Assembly (NCBI RefSeq): GCF_000001735.4
Contig: NC_003075.7
Coordinates: 497,001 to 561,000 of the forward strand
DNA: 64,000 nucleotides
Origin: Arabidopsis thaliana
Taxonomy: Eukaryota > Streptophyta > Magnoliopsida > Brassicales > Brassicaceae
Direction: 5' to 3'
Below, one piece after another: positions 1-10,737 of this stretch. The notes beneath the pieces are model-generated. The model was not told the DNA's origin, searched no databases, and saw nothing but the letters and a program-made list of their open reading frames with translations. The position numbers and the translations under genes are program-made. The stretch's first letter is position 1, and every line of letters starts with the position of its first letter.

Positions 1-2496
1 ATCCATCTTATAACAATGCAAGAGAGCAGATGAGGAAGAGATTTATTTTCAAGATACTTATAAATAGATTTATCGAAGAGTTTGCAAGTTTTAGTAATTC
101 TTTAGAGCTGAACTATTCAACGTTGCCCACCGTAATCTCTCATTAGTATTTAGCCAATATGTGTTTATATATATACTGTTTAGAAAGTCCAATTTTATAT
201 ACATATCTAAAATAGTTGATTGCAGAAAGTAAACATTTACTACAACTAACATACGACCAAAATTAATTGATATGAGATATAATTAGATAATTTCTAAAAA
301 TTTTGTTAGTAATTTTTTTAATATATATTTATTAATGAATATTGTTATATGAATCTATGAGGTTTAGGGTTTTTGCGCTTTTTAATAGATACAAAATCTT
401 TTCTATTTGTCGATATAAATGAATATGTACATATCAAAATATATTTATTTAAATTAACTGATATACAACATATTTAGATGATTTCCAAATTTTATTAGTT
501 ATCTTTTATGTTTGTCATATTTGCAATAAATGAATATATATTTACATAAAAATAAAGATATATAAATTAATTGATATGCAATATATTTAGATGATTTTTA
601 AATTTTACTATTTATCTTCTTCTTTTTTTTTTTTTTTTCCTTTTTAAAGATTATTATATGAATCTAGATATGGGTTTTTTTGGGTATTTGAGACTTTAAA
701 AATGCAAATTTTTGTGTTTGTCGTATTCGAAATAAATGTATTGACAAAAAGTTATATAAATGAATTGATATGCGGTATATTTAGATAATTTCCATTTTTT
801 AAAAAATTTCCTTTCAAAGATTATTATATGAATCTATGGGGTTTAGTTTTTTTTGAGATTTTAATAATACAAATTTTGTGTTTGTCGTATTCGAAATAAA
901 TAAATAAATATATATATATATATATATATATTTCAAAGTAAAGTTATATAAACTAAATGAGATGTGTAATATTTAGATGATTTCCAAATTTTATAATCTA
1001 TCTTTTTATTGCCATTTTAAGATCTTATTATATAAAATATGATTTTCAAAGTTATTAATTCATAGGTTCACGATACGTGTCAAATTTATTGATCTCAGAA
1101 TTTGATACATCTTAGACAAAAAAATTCTTTTATTAATCTTAAAACTCTAATAAAATAGTTATAAGAAATTATAAAGTAAAAATAATAATTATATAGTAAC
1201 TAAACATTTTTCATATGTAAATAAGATAATTATAAGAAAACTATATGTATATTTTTAAATAAAATTAGAAATAATATAAAGTTGCTGACAAAATTAAACA
1301 AAAAAGAAATTAGATACTAATTCTAATTTGAAGCTACTAATTCTAAAAGAAAAATGATTATTTTTTATTTTAAAATTTTAAATAGATTTAGGAAATTATA
1401 CAATCTTATTATATAAAAATACAATAGCTATATGGGAATTTTACAATAAATTATTAATCATAGAAGGAAAATGATTCTAAATTTTCATCTCTATATAAAC
1501 AAATAGATAGTCTTCAAATTTCTCACCAAACTACCAAAAACTTTTCAAAAACACCACCCATACTTCAACGTCAGTCTATGAGTAAAGCTATTTTTTTGTC
1601 CTTGTGTAATTTGGTTTCGAACTATGATTATGTTTTTAGTTGGAAATCAATATCATCAATACAATAAAAACACTAGATTTTTCTCGTGTTGACATATCAT
1701 TAAAAATTACTATAACATTAATACAACTCAGCTCTGCGTAGGTATGAACTATGAAGCTGTGTGTTGTGTTTCATTTTCCTCTGTAATTTGTAATTAAGTA
1801 ATCGAAATTTTCATTAAAGAAGATAACGAATAACATCATGTTGTAATTCTCACATTCTCTCTATCTCTTTCTCTGTTCTTAGTTTCTTTGTTCTAGAGAG
1901 TATAATATTACTCTGTACTTAGTGAGTCATGGTAGTTGATAGGTATTTAATTGCAAGAATATCTCTATACTGGCAAAAACAAGGTGAAATAAAAGTTTGT
2001 TTTGCGAATACCAAATCCATCAAAAGGTAATGTAACCCAATGCATGCTCAAGTGTGTCTGAGAATAATAATTTATATAGCCGTCGTAGCCACTCTCAAGT
2101 CTTATCTCACGTCTCTTCATATTCTCCTTTTATCTCCAAAATTTCCTTAATGGTGTAGCAAAACTTGATATCTGCATTTAAACCCTAATATATATTATTA
2201 CCTTCTTTCCTTTTCCGTTTCTTATTTCTCTCTCTTTCTTGAGAACAACATTCTCCTTTTCTCTCCAAAATCTCCTTCATTTTCTGAGTTTTGTGTTCAC
2301 AAGCAGAGTCGCTCTAAACGGTATGCTTAATTCTACGTTTCTTCATCTGTTTTGGCTTTCTTTGTTTTGTCTTTATATAGCTTTCATGGTTTCTTTCTGC
2401 ATTATGGTTTTAACGACAAGGATTAGGGTTTTTCCTTGCATAATTATTTCCTAATTTTTGTTCTGTTTTATTCGATTTAATAGAGTGTTGATTGCG
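1..2496. other. AT-rich intergenic region and leader of the first gene
   Basis: No convincing protein-coding gene is seen here; the reading frames are short and low-complexity. Roughly 240-1035 is a decayed tandem repeat, listed separately. Pyrimidine-rich stretches around 1840-1900 and 2100-2290 look like plant promoter or leader DNA. A likely 5' UTR intron runs from about 2320 (GTATGC donor) to about 2483 (TTTAATAG acceptor), just before the first gene's ATG at 2497. A non-coding transcript at 1500-1950 cannot be excluded. Confidence 0.6.
261..1035. repeat. Decayed ~190-bp tandem repeat, about five copies
   Basis: The phrase AATTGATATGCAATATATTT, with variants, recurs at about 261, 451, 564, 757 and 949. 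It is followed each time by a TTTAGATGATTTCCAAATTT-like stretch, and in most copies later by TTATATGAATCTATGGGGTT and TTTGTGTTTGTCGTATTCGA. Spacing is about 190, 113, 193 and 192 bases; the second unit lacks its middle. The fourth unit ends in a TA dinucleotide run at about 908-931. No family is recognised. Confidence 0.7.
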
Positions 2497-3831
2497 ATGA
2501 AGAAGAAAGCCATTGTGATTGATGATGGATATATTCCAATTATCTGTCTTGACGAAGATGATGATGATGATCTTATGATTGATAAGGACTACAACGTCTT
2601 CTTGGATCATCTTCGAAGAGGAAGTGTAAGCCCTCGTCTTGAAGTTGACAATGGAGAATCTGACATTCGTAAATTAAAGATCTTTTCTTGTGATTCGAAG
2701 ATATCAAAGCTTGAGAATGAGAATCCAATGAAGAACAGAGTTCATCAACAGGGCCAGAGGAAAACTGTTGGGTTAAAGGCTGAAAGAGATAAAATCCAAG
2801 ACATCATTCAACGAGACAACAGAGTTGCTGAACGAAGAAAGCGGAGGATTGCGATGTTAGATGCTGCAAAGGCTTCAAGAGACGTTCCTTTACTCGAAAC
2901 CCAACAAGAAGACATTCAACAACGAGTTAGGAAACTTTCTGATTCAAAGGCTGAGACTGAGACTTTAAGAAGAGATGATGTTCCATTGGTTGGAAGTCAA
3001 GAAGACAGTCAACGAGACAACACAGTTCCATTGGTTAGAACTGCAGAAGAGATTCAACTAGCCAAGAGGGTTGTTGCGGAGATTGATCATGTGGAGCGAG
3101 TAAATAGAGTTACAGAGGTTAATGATGTAGATGAGACTTGTTCAAGGAGCAAAGAAGTTTTTGTAGGGAGAAGGAAGAAGAATGAGGGTAGTGAAGCGGT
3201 TGTGGATAAGGATTACATGAGGTACCTCACATGGCTTGTAGATTCTCTTAGGGATTCGACAACTGAGCCAATGGAAAATCTTCAGAAAGATGATATGGAT
3301 ACTTTAAAAGAATCGACAATGGTACCTGAAATGGATCCACTAGTCGAAGTGAAGGTTGAACCAGATCATGATTGGTCTGATTATATAATTGCGATGGGTG
3401 ATTCGCCGTTTTTGGATGTAGAAGAGTGTACACCGTTTGTGGCGTCCAAGAAAGTAGTTGATCTTGATGAAGGAAGCAAAAAGAATGAAAGTAGTATCAC
3501 TTGGTTTAGAAAGGAGCTAATGGATGTTCTGAAACAACCATATGATGAAGAAGAGATGAAGCAGCTCCATCGTGACGTATCAATCCATAGAAAAATGACT
3601 CGATGCAGAGAACTACGAAAGGGAAGAGGATCTGTTTATGAGACTGGCGAACTGGGACAATCTTATCTAGAAAGTTTCCCTGATTTCGAAAAAGAATACA
3701 AGCTTGTGGTTGGTGTTGATGATAAGGCAAGAGCTTTGAAGTTGCTGCGTGGCTTTTTCTTTTACTTGAAATATGTTTCTCATGATGGTGTTTTCAAGCC
3801 TTGGGAGAAGACTCAAAGTTGGCAACCTTAG
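2497..3831 (+). CDS. Uncharacterised plant protein, 444 aa
   Basis: A single coding exon starts at the ATG beginning MKKKAIVIDDGY. The frame remains open upstream to 2458, but that extension lies in a probable 5' UTR intron. The protein is charged, with many Glu, Asp, Lys and Arg residues and likely helical stretches in the first half, and no signal peptide or membrane segment. A short motif occurs twice: DKDYNVFLDHL near residues 29-39 and DKDYMRYLTWL near 232-242. The last ~100 residues are more hydrophobic (KARALKLLRGFFFYLKYVS) and may fold as a domain. By position it should be AT4G01170. I do not recognise the family and infer no function beyond a soluble, perhaps nuclear, protein. Confidence 0.8.
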   Translation: MKKKAIVIDDGYIPIICLDEDDDDDLMIDKDYNVFLDHLRRGSVSPRLEVDNGESDIRKLKIFSCDSKISKLENENPMKNRVHQQGQRKTVGLKAERDKIQDIIQRDNRVAERRKRRIAMLDAAKASRDVPLLETQQEDIQQRVRKLSDSKAETETLRRDDVPLVGSQEDSQRDNTVPLVRTAEEIQLAKRVVAEIDHVERVNRVTEVNDVDETCSRSKEVFVGRRKKNEGSEAVVDKDYMRYLTWLVDSLRDSTTEPMENLQKDDMDTLKESTMVPEMDPLVEVKVEPDHDWSDYIIAMGDSPFLDVEECTPFVASKKVVDLDEGSKKNESSITWFRKELMDVLKQPYDEEEMKQLHRDVSIHRKMTRCRELRKGRGSVYETGELGQSYLESFPDFEKEYKLVVGVDDKARALKLLRGFFFYLKYVSHDGVFKPWEKTQSWQP

Positions 3832-4286
3832 GATATGGTAAAGCTTTGGCTTCATGTAGTTTCTTGTAACTCAAGAATCTGATTTTATTGAGTAGGTTTT
3901 TCCTGAAAACTGATGCAATGTCTCTGACTTTTTTAAACGTTGTATCAAAAGATCTGAAACAGCCTTTGAAGGTGATAACAATCAGACATTGTCAAGTTGT
4001 CAAAACTAACAGAGAACAAGATGTGGAACCAAAATCCTTTATATGTACATGGCTAATATATGTTCGACAAGTACATGTATACGTAAGTATATAATAATGA
4101 TAAGCAATTCATAATCCAATTTAACCAAACATACATAACCGGAAACAATTTCTCAGCTCCATTTCTTGTGATCTAAGACTCTACGATATATTATCAATCA
4201 ACAACACAAGATAAGAAAAACTAATTGAAACTGGAAACTTAACAAAAAGGGACAACATTTTCCTAAGGCTCTTCATAGTTGTCTCC
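3832..4286. other. Convergent 3' ends
   Basis: This interval separates the stop codons of two genes that face each other. It should hold both 3' UTRs. No other gene is seen. Confidence 0.7.
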
Positions 4287-6394
4287 TCAAGGCCTCTTTC
4301 GTTTGTTCTTCATAGCAGCAAGTTTGGACCTTATCTTCAACATCACATCTGTTATTTCCTCGATAGTCGCCTTTCGGTTCTCCTCATAGTTCCAAAGCTC
4401 TTCAGTCTCATAGCTGCCACTAGCGTTATGTTCCTCCATCTCTAGCTTTGCTCTTACCACTTCACTATAAACTTCTTCACCGTACTGGTTCTTCAGCATA
4501 CGAAGCTTCTCATCATTTTCATCCACCACTCTCTGCATTTCACATTTGGAATGTTGAGATATATGTAATTTTTGCTACAAACCCATCTTTTGAGATTTAT
4601 GAAAGTGTAGACTCCTAAGTTAAAGTCCTAACCTTTGGTGTTCCATCAGACTCATCGACCCTAAATGGAGTCCATTGCACATCTCCTATCTCTGCTGCCC
4701 ACACTGAACACAGCATCATAGCCTTATGTTTGTTCATCACTGCAGGCAAGAAGGGTGCAGGGTTCAACTCCCCCATTATCTTCACTCTAATCTTCTCTTG
4801 CTTCATCAACTCTTCATTCGCCTTCCATACCTGCTCATCATCAAAAGTAATTCCACAAGTTAAAAGGACAAGCCAAAGAGTTTGGAACAGATATATTTAG
4901 AACGTTTTCGAACCTTAATCATCTCTTTACGAGCGTCTTGATACTCATCGTTGGTCGCACGTTCTTTTCGTGCGAGAGTCATCATTTTTTCATGGAGAGC
5001 TGTTTCTCGAGCGTCAAGCTCTATCTGAGTTTTGGCTATCTTCTCCACAATATCTTTATCTCCATCACAACCCACCATATGCTTCATCACATTTGTAGTA
5101 CCTTTCAGCTTCTCTATCTCCAACTCAAGCTCTTGCGTTTCATTTAGCTTAGCTTCCATTTCCATTATCCTTTTATGAAGCTTCTCCTTCTCTTTCTGCA
5201 AAAGTTGTTAGTTATTACTTGTTCATAACTAAAGAAACACTAAAGAAGTACTTGCCTGGTGCTTTTCTGCAAGTTTCATAGCTTCCTCATTCGCTTCATT
5301 CTGCTCACACATAGCCTTTTGAATCTACAACAACAACAACAAGAAAGATTTTATTGCCTTGTGATATTTTTCTCCTAATTTGTAAGGAAAGCATAATCAC
5401 CATTTCTCTTTCAAGCCTGGTCTTTTCCATCTCTTCTTCGTTTTTGATAGCCCGTTGCTCAATCAATCTTGCACGCTCGTCAAGCTTCTCCCTCTTTGCC
5501 TCCAGTTCTGCAAAAGACTTTTCATGTCCACCAAGAACCTGTTGATAAAACTCTTGCATATTCTTCTCCATCTTCTGAATCTCTTCTCATCAAAATAACA
5601 AACAAACAAACCAAAAGAATACACATGTCAGCATGAAAACACAAACAGAAAGCTTATTAAAGTGTTTCTGTTTTACCTTCTTGGTAGCTATTGTTTAACA
5701 TAAGGTTATGAAATTCCAAACTCTCCAAAGTCTCATCAACTTTCTGTTCAAGCTGTTGTTTACGTTGCTTATTCTTCTCAATGGTTTGACACATATTCTC
5801 AAATAGATGATACAGTTTCCTCTGGTCTTCCTCTACAATCTGAGAGATACTTTTCAAATCCCTCTTCTTCTTGACATTCTTCCCAACAGTATCACTTCGA
5901 TTATAATCATCCTCTCTCGCAAGCCATCCATAAAGCTTATCATCTCTCAAGCGATGACCTTTTCCAAACAAAGAAAGTGAACTCTATCAATGTCAATAAA
6001 AGCAAATGACTTTTAAAAACAATGTTTTACCTTTTTTCCAATCTCTCTTCCCATGACGGTCTAAATCAAAACTCTTTTCGAATTGCATGGCGCTTTCGAA
6101 TCCTTTAAAGTCTTTAGCGAATTCAACCAAAGCAAAACCAGTATGTCCCTTGGTATTCCAAATGGGTTTGACTCTTGTTGGATTAAACCCTTTCAGAGTG
6201 AACTCATCACGTAACGTTGAACCGCTTTTGCCTACTCTCCGACCAGATGGTTCCACCTCAGTTGGTACGTTGGCTACTAGACCAACCCATGGCCACACAT
6301 ATCGTTTTTGTTGGTCTTGTCCAGAACACTCGTTGTTGTTGTTCATCTCTGATGTCTCAGCTACAAATTCCTGCTTTTGTTGTTTCTTCTTCAT
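4287..6394 (-). CDS. XS/XH-domain protein of the FDM/IDN2 type, about 540 aa
   Basis: Seven coding exons on the minus strand: 6394-6031, 5958-5677, 5582(or 5585)-5401, 5324-5256, 5195-4914, 4830-4633 and 4532-4287. Residues ~29-130 form an XS domain (RYVWPWVGLVANVPTE through LYGWLAREDDYN), which in this family binds double-stranded RNA. A long coiled coil follows. The last ~150 residues are an XH domain (IRVKIMGELNPAPF, WKANEELMKQEK). Relatives such as IDN2 and FDM1-5 act in RNA-directed DNA methylation. The N-terminal zf-XS zinc finger of the longest relatives is absent. Exon 4 has a GC donor (CAG/GCAAGT); the GT four bases downstream would break the frame. Exon 3 has an in-frame GAGAAG tandem acceptor. 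A 5' UTR intron probably ends at 6404. By position this is AT4G01180. Confidence 0.9.
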
Positions 6395-7210
6395 CTTAAA
6401 CCTGCAATAAAAGAGATTTCCAATTCAGATTATACTTCCAAGAACAATAATCAAACGCAGAAACATGACTATGTTGGAATCTATTAATTGCTTAATATCA
6501 TACAAGAGAAACTTGAAGAGAAAGATGAGAAGATGATGAAGAGAAAAGATACTTGAGTAAGTAATGGAGGAAGAAGAAGCCCGTTGTACGAGGAGGAAGA
6601 AGAAGCGTCGTGAAAAAGAAGAAAGAAGAAAAGTCAATTGGGCCATAAGATAAGTAAAGCCCAAATAGAAATGGCTTTGTTTTGTTTAGTATAAAAGTTG
6701 TTAGGTTAAGGATAATAAGATATTAAATATGTTGTAATGTTGTAACAGAAGAATTATTTAGAGATTAAGGAGAAAAACGTTGAACTGGCTAAACCTAATC
6801 TCTAAGAGATCTAAAGAGAGTAACAATGTAGACATACAAGACTAATCTCTGTAAGTGTTCTAAATGCTGCTTTGTGATTAACAAAACAAAGTAAACAGAG
6901 ATATATATGTTCCAACTGAAAGTTTTAATTAAAGGGTTGACTTGGTTTGATTGGTTTTTTCTTTTGTGTTGAACCAAGAACAATGTTGGGTTTTTTTTAT
7001 TTTGGGTTTTGTCTTTTTCTGTATTTTATATTTTTGATATATGTGTATTAATAGTTCATGTTTTTCTCTACATTTTGTTGATCGATCAACAATGAAGTCA
7101 GAAAAGAGAGGATTTTTTGGACAACAAACACCAACACCAACTTGGGTCGTAAGAAGTGTACCTCTTAACACTCTAATAATTCCACTTGGAAATCAAAAAT
7201 AACAAACAAC
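6395..7210. other. Leader and promoter of the XS/XH gene; 3' UTR of PIP5K10
   Basis: About 6405-6650 is purine-rich on the plus strand and is probably a 5' UTR exon and intron of the minus-strand XS/XH gene. The rest is AT-rich spacer. No gene is seen. Confidence 0.55.
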
Positions 7211-9161
7211 TCAATATTTCGAAGAGAGATCATCGTCGTGAGGTAGGAAGATGTTGGAGACAAAGTCTTGGAATCTAGAAGAGTAGATCTTAGGATGGAC
7301 GGTTGAGATTGAGTTTGAGTTATATTGAATGGATTTGTAACAATGTTCTATGCGTTTCTTCATACCATAGTCTTGAAATGTGTCTACTATCCCTATATAC
7401 AAAACAACATTGTACCATTCTTCTTCTCCGGTTTCTCTCGTCACTCGCCGTGCCCTCGCTGGAATCTTCATCCCAAAATTGATATTTGAGCTGAAACAAG
7501 AAAAGTTAGATATATATATATATTTTTTTTGATGTGAAATTTCTAGCAATGTTGTTATATAGGAGTAGGATAATGCTTTACCTATTGTGAAAGAGGTCAC
7601 TGAGTGTTGTGGCTAATATATTTGTTTCTGAGCTTGCGCTATTGCTTGTCACTGATTGTATAGTCATTGACATTTCGTTTTCGACTGAATCTGTTAGTAA
7701 GACAATAAGTTTATAAAAATTGTAATTTTTGTTAAGTACTATGATTAATTAGATTAAAAAGTTACATTGTTACCTCTATCGGGAGAGCATGAATACATTG
7801 CTACAGAAGATCTATCAGGAGAACTAGAAGCCGTCTTCATCGACTTTGTGCTATTGCTTTTGAACGAGCCTGAAAAATTTAATCGGTAGACATTTATGTT
7901 GAAGACTTGGTATATAAGAACATAAAACAAAAGAATGAAGAATGTTGGTAAGGATTTTTTACTTGGAGGTGCGAAGCTACCGTAAACCGGGTTCAATCCA
8001 TCAAGTGAACCTGTTAAGAGTGATTTATTATTATGATCAGAAAAGTTCAAAGTCGATATGCAAATAGTTGCACTCCTAAGAAGAGAGAAGAAACATTACC
8101 TTGACATGAGCCTTTAGATTGTAAACCAACCAATAAGCTATAATCCATTATACCTTCTTCTTCCAAAAGCTCGCAATCTAGCTTTGTTTGCCTGTAATGA
8201 GATGACCCCTTTTGTGTTTAATAAATTGTTGAGTAACTAGAATCAAGATGGTAGAAAGAAAGAGGGGTGGGGGTGGGATAGTACTTGATGATGCGTTGTC
8301 TCGCCAAAGGATCAACGTAGAAACAGAAATCGAAATCGATGTCCTTCAAAACAGTGGTGTTTCTCACTTCAATTTTCTTGTTAGATCGACCTTTCGGAGA
8401 ACCTTTAAGATCATAGAGCTTGTTCACAAAGATCGTTGAATGTAGCATGTTTGACATCACAGCAAAATATGTCTGTATCCCCAAAAAAGTAACTAATTAG
8501 TGGCTGATCAAACTCTAATAATGGAGTGGTATATATATATAATCCTTGTCACCTTAACACCTCCAAGAGGCTTCACAGAATGAGCACCAAAAATCCTTGT
8601 GAATAGTGATGATCTGTGATAATTAATATGTCTGTAGTAACGTGGAAGCATCTCTAGTGTCACCTTCACAAGATTGTTTTCAATGAAAGACTCAATATGG
8701 AACATATATACACACTTGAAAAAATTAAAAGTAGATTGTGTTAAGATGATTTTGGGGTACCTTAATTTCGGATTTTCGAAGAATCTTGATGAGAAAACGG
8801 TTATCATTGGAAATATGAAAGACATTTCCAATTTTCCCAGAAGAAATCTTCTTGAGAGTCTCATCAGTGCAAATGGATAGCAAGTAATCATCATGATCTA
8901 TACCCTCAAGTTCTTGAATAAGTCTACAAACAACAACAAAAAAAACATTACAAAAACCAATTCTCTTCTTTTTTTTACCTTAAAACATGAAACTATGTTA
9001 TTACGTACGTACCCGAAACCAACGGGACAGTAATCCTTCCAATCAAACTCAGTGATTGAGCCAGGTGGCAAGTGTTTAATGTGTTTTGTAGAGTATCGAA
9101 TTCGATTCTCCACCGTGGCTCTCAGCTCCATGGCTGTTATCAATCTCGTAAACTTTGCCAT
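7211..9161 (-). CDS. PIP5K10: Phosphatidylinositol-phosphate 5-kinase without MORN repeats
   Basis: Nine coding exons on the minus strand: 9161-9013, 8923-8761, 8663-8553, 8472-8285, 8191-8100, 8010-7963, 7869-7774, 7690-7582 and 7490-7211. The product is 411 aa from the first ATG, or 401 aa from the second at 9131. It should phosphorylate PI4P to PI(4,5)P2 at membranes. Family hallmarks are present in order: PPGSITEFDWKDYCP, the nucleotide-binding region KISSGKIGNVFHISNDNRF with FLIKILRKSE, KLYDLKGSPKGRS, GIMDYSLLVGLQ near residue 220, and a C-terminal activation-loop region IVDTFQDYGMKKRIEHCYKS. No MORN repeats are encoded, unlike most Arabidopsis PIP5Ks; this matches the small subfamily of PIP5K10 and 11. 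The insert between GLQ and the activation loop is Ser-rich. A 5' UTR intron appears at about 9263-9172. Confidence 0.93.
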
Positions 9162-9782
9162 AATTTAAACCCTAAATAGATCATAGCAAAATCATAAATT
9201 TATGAACTTAATAAAAAACCTTAAAACTAAAAATTTGATTGCTCTACGTATATGAAGATTTACCTGTTTTCGTACAAGCTGCAATTTCTGATAAAGAGGA
9301 AGGCACAAACAGAGAAGATGAAGAAGACAAGAGAGAGTGATTGATTTTTTTATAAAAGATGATGATTTTGTTATTTCTGGTAGGACGTAATTAGTGGTTT
9401 TAACTAATCCAGCCGTTAAACTAACAATTATCTCCTCAAAACTTCATAAACGACTTCCCGCGTTTTTTTTTTTTTCACTTTTTACATAATTTTTACTACA
9501 CTTTTTTTCTGTGATCTACGAATTATTACTATTTCATATCAAAAAGATTTTTTAATTGTTCAAAAACGAAACAACAATTATTGAATATAATGTTTTGAGC
9601 AACTAGAACTAAAGAAATTCCAAACTGTTTGTTAACTAACACTCATAACCGCCAAAACTGCCTAAACGACGACGTAAGGGATAAGGAGACCTGAACCGTT
9701 GACAGAGATGCACGTGACGAAGATCGATGGTTTAGAAAACCAAAGGAACATCTGAACCGTTGGAAATTCAAGACAACAGATC
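9162..9782. other. PIP5K10 promoter and leader; downstream flank of the C2 gene
   Basis: On the minus strand a TATAAAA-type box lies near 9349-9357. It is followed by a leader with a donor (CAG/GTAAAT) at 9264/9263 and an acceptor near 9172. The remainder to 9782 is AT-rich and should include the C2 gene's 3' UTR. No gene is seen. Confidence 0.5.
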
Positions 9783-10535
9783 TCAGCCGTCCGTCATTTT
9801 TCTTCTTGGTGGTAACATGCCCGACGATTTCATCAAGAAACAGCACATCAATCCTCCGCCGTCCGATGACGATCGCACGTGATTCTTTCCCGCCAAATTT
9901 CGAACAGCGTTCCAGTCTCTGAGAGGAGACGGCATCGGAGAAGACGCCGTCGAGTCAGTACCGTCGTCGGAGAAATTAACCGATCCGCAAACCGAATTCT
10001 CTTTCGAACTCTCACCGTCGTCAGCGGAACCGTTCTCCGACGAACTAACCGCAGATCTAGACTTTCTCATTTTCCGACTCCGACGGATCTCTTGAACCGA
10101 CTTGAAGAAATCAGCTGGAAGTTCAGAAGCATCCATCACCATAGCCGCGATGTTAAGAACGCCGTGAAACTTTCCAGAAGGACGACGGATCTGAAGCGCG
10201 ACGAGAGATGGAACTTTCACGGCGGCGGTTGGGAGGAAGTTACTCACGAGGAAGCGAACAGTTCCGATCAGATGATCTCGCAAGTAACCAACGGCGTAGA
10301 TCTCGATTGAAACACCAGAAGTTTCGCTAGATAGAAACTCCGGCGATACCTGGAAAACGAATTTGTCGTTCCAGATCGGATTCTCAGAGCCGATCCGATC
10401 AATTCGAGTCCGGAGTTTGCTGGAAGAATCAACCCAGACGGATGCGTAAGTCTGCAATCGCCGGAGCTTTCCCGTCGGTTCTTTAAGTCCTTGCGCAGAG
10501 ATGAGATTGATCTCAAGAACTTGCGTCTCCTCCAT
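9783..10535 (-). CDS. C2-domain protein, 250 aa
   Basis: An intronless minus-strand gene starting at the ATG of MEETQVLEINL; the frame is open a little further upstream but has no ATG. Residues ~4-130 form a C2 beta-sandwich: VLEINLISAQGLKEP, TYASVWVDSSSKLRTRID, NPIWNDKFVFQVSPEF, VSIEIYAVGYLRDHLIGTV. This resembles plant SRC2/BAP-like C2 proteins that bind membranes. Few acidic loop residues typical of calcium-binding C2 domains are obvious, so calcium dependence is uncertain. The C-terminal half is Ser-, Asp- and Pro-rich and probably disordered, ending in a Cys- and Met-containing tail. By position this is AT4G01200. The ligand is not predictable from sequence. Confidence 0.9.
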   Translation of the reverse strand: MEETQVLEINLISAQGLKEPTGKLRRLQTYASVWVDSSSKLRTRIDRIGSENPIWNDKFVFQVSPEFLSSETSGVSIEIYAVGYLRDHLIGTVRFLVSNFLPTAAVKVPSLVALQIRRPSGKFHGVLNIAAMVMDASELPADFFKSVQEIRRSRKMRKSRSAVSSSENGSADDGESSKENSVCGSVNFSDDGTDSTASSPMPSPLRDWNAVRNLAGKNHVRSSSDGGGLMCCFLMKSSGMLPPRRKMTDG

Positions 10536-10652
10536 CTTCTCTCTTTCTTTGTTGTTCACAGTGAAGCTCCACCGCCGGAGAATTTAAGCCGTCGGTTAAA
10601 TCGAAGAGAGGTGAGAAGAGAGAGGGAGAGTGAATGAATGAGACTTGAGACC

Positions 10653-10659
10653 TTTTATA
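10653..10659 (-). promoter_or_regulatory. Probable TATA box of the C2 gene
   Basis: The minus strand reads TATAAAA about 120 bases upstream of the C2-domain ATG, a plausible spacing for a plant promoter with a leader of roughly 90 bases. Confidence 0.5.
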
Positions 10660-10737
10660 CAGTAATCTTTCCAAAAACAATGAATGAAACAAATTAGTGA
10701 CCTAACAAAAAAAGAAGCAATTTTAATTTGTTTTCTT

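Noticed and set aside
6425-6664. 79-codon hydrophobic frame upstream of the XS/XH gene
   Set aside because: It derives from a purine-rich tract read on the opposite strand, in the probable 5' UTR and intron.
9879-10310. 143-codon plus-strand open frame, Arg-rich
   Set aside because: It is antisense to the C2-domain gene, and its composition mirrors the GC-rich coding strand. No homology is recognised.
10536-10559. Eight-residue N-terminal extension of the C2 protein
   Set aside because: The extension begins at GTG, not ATG. The first ATG in frame is at 10535.
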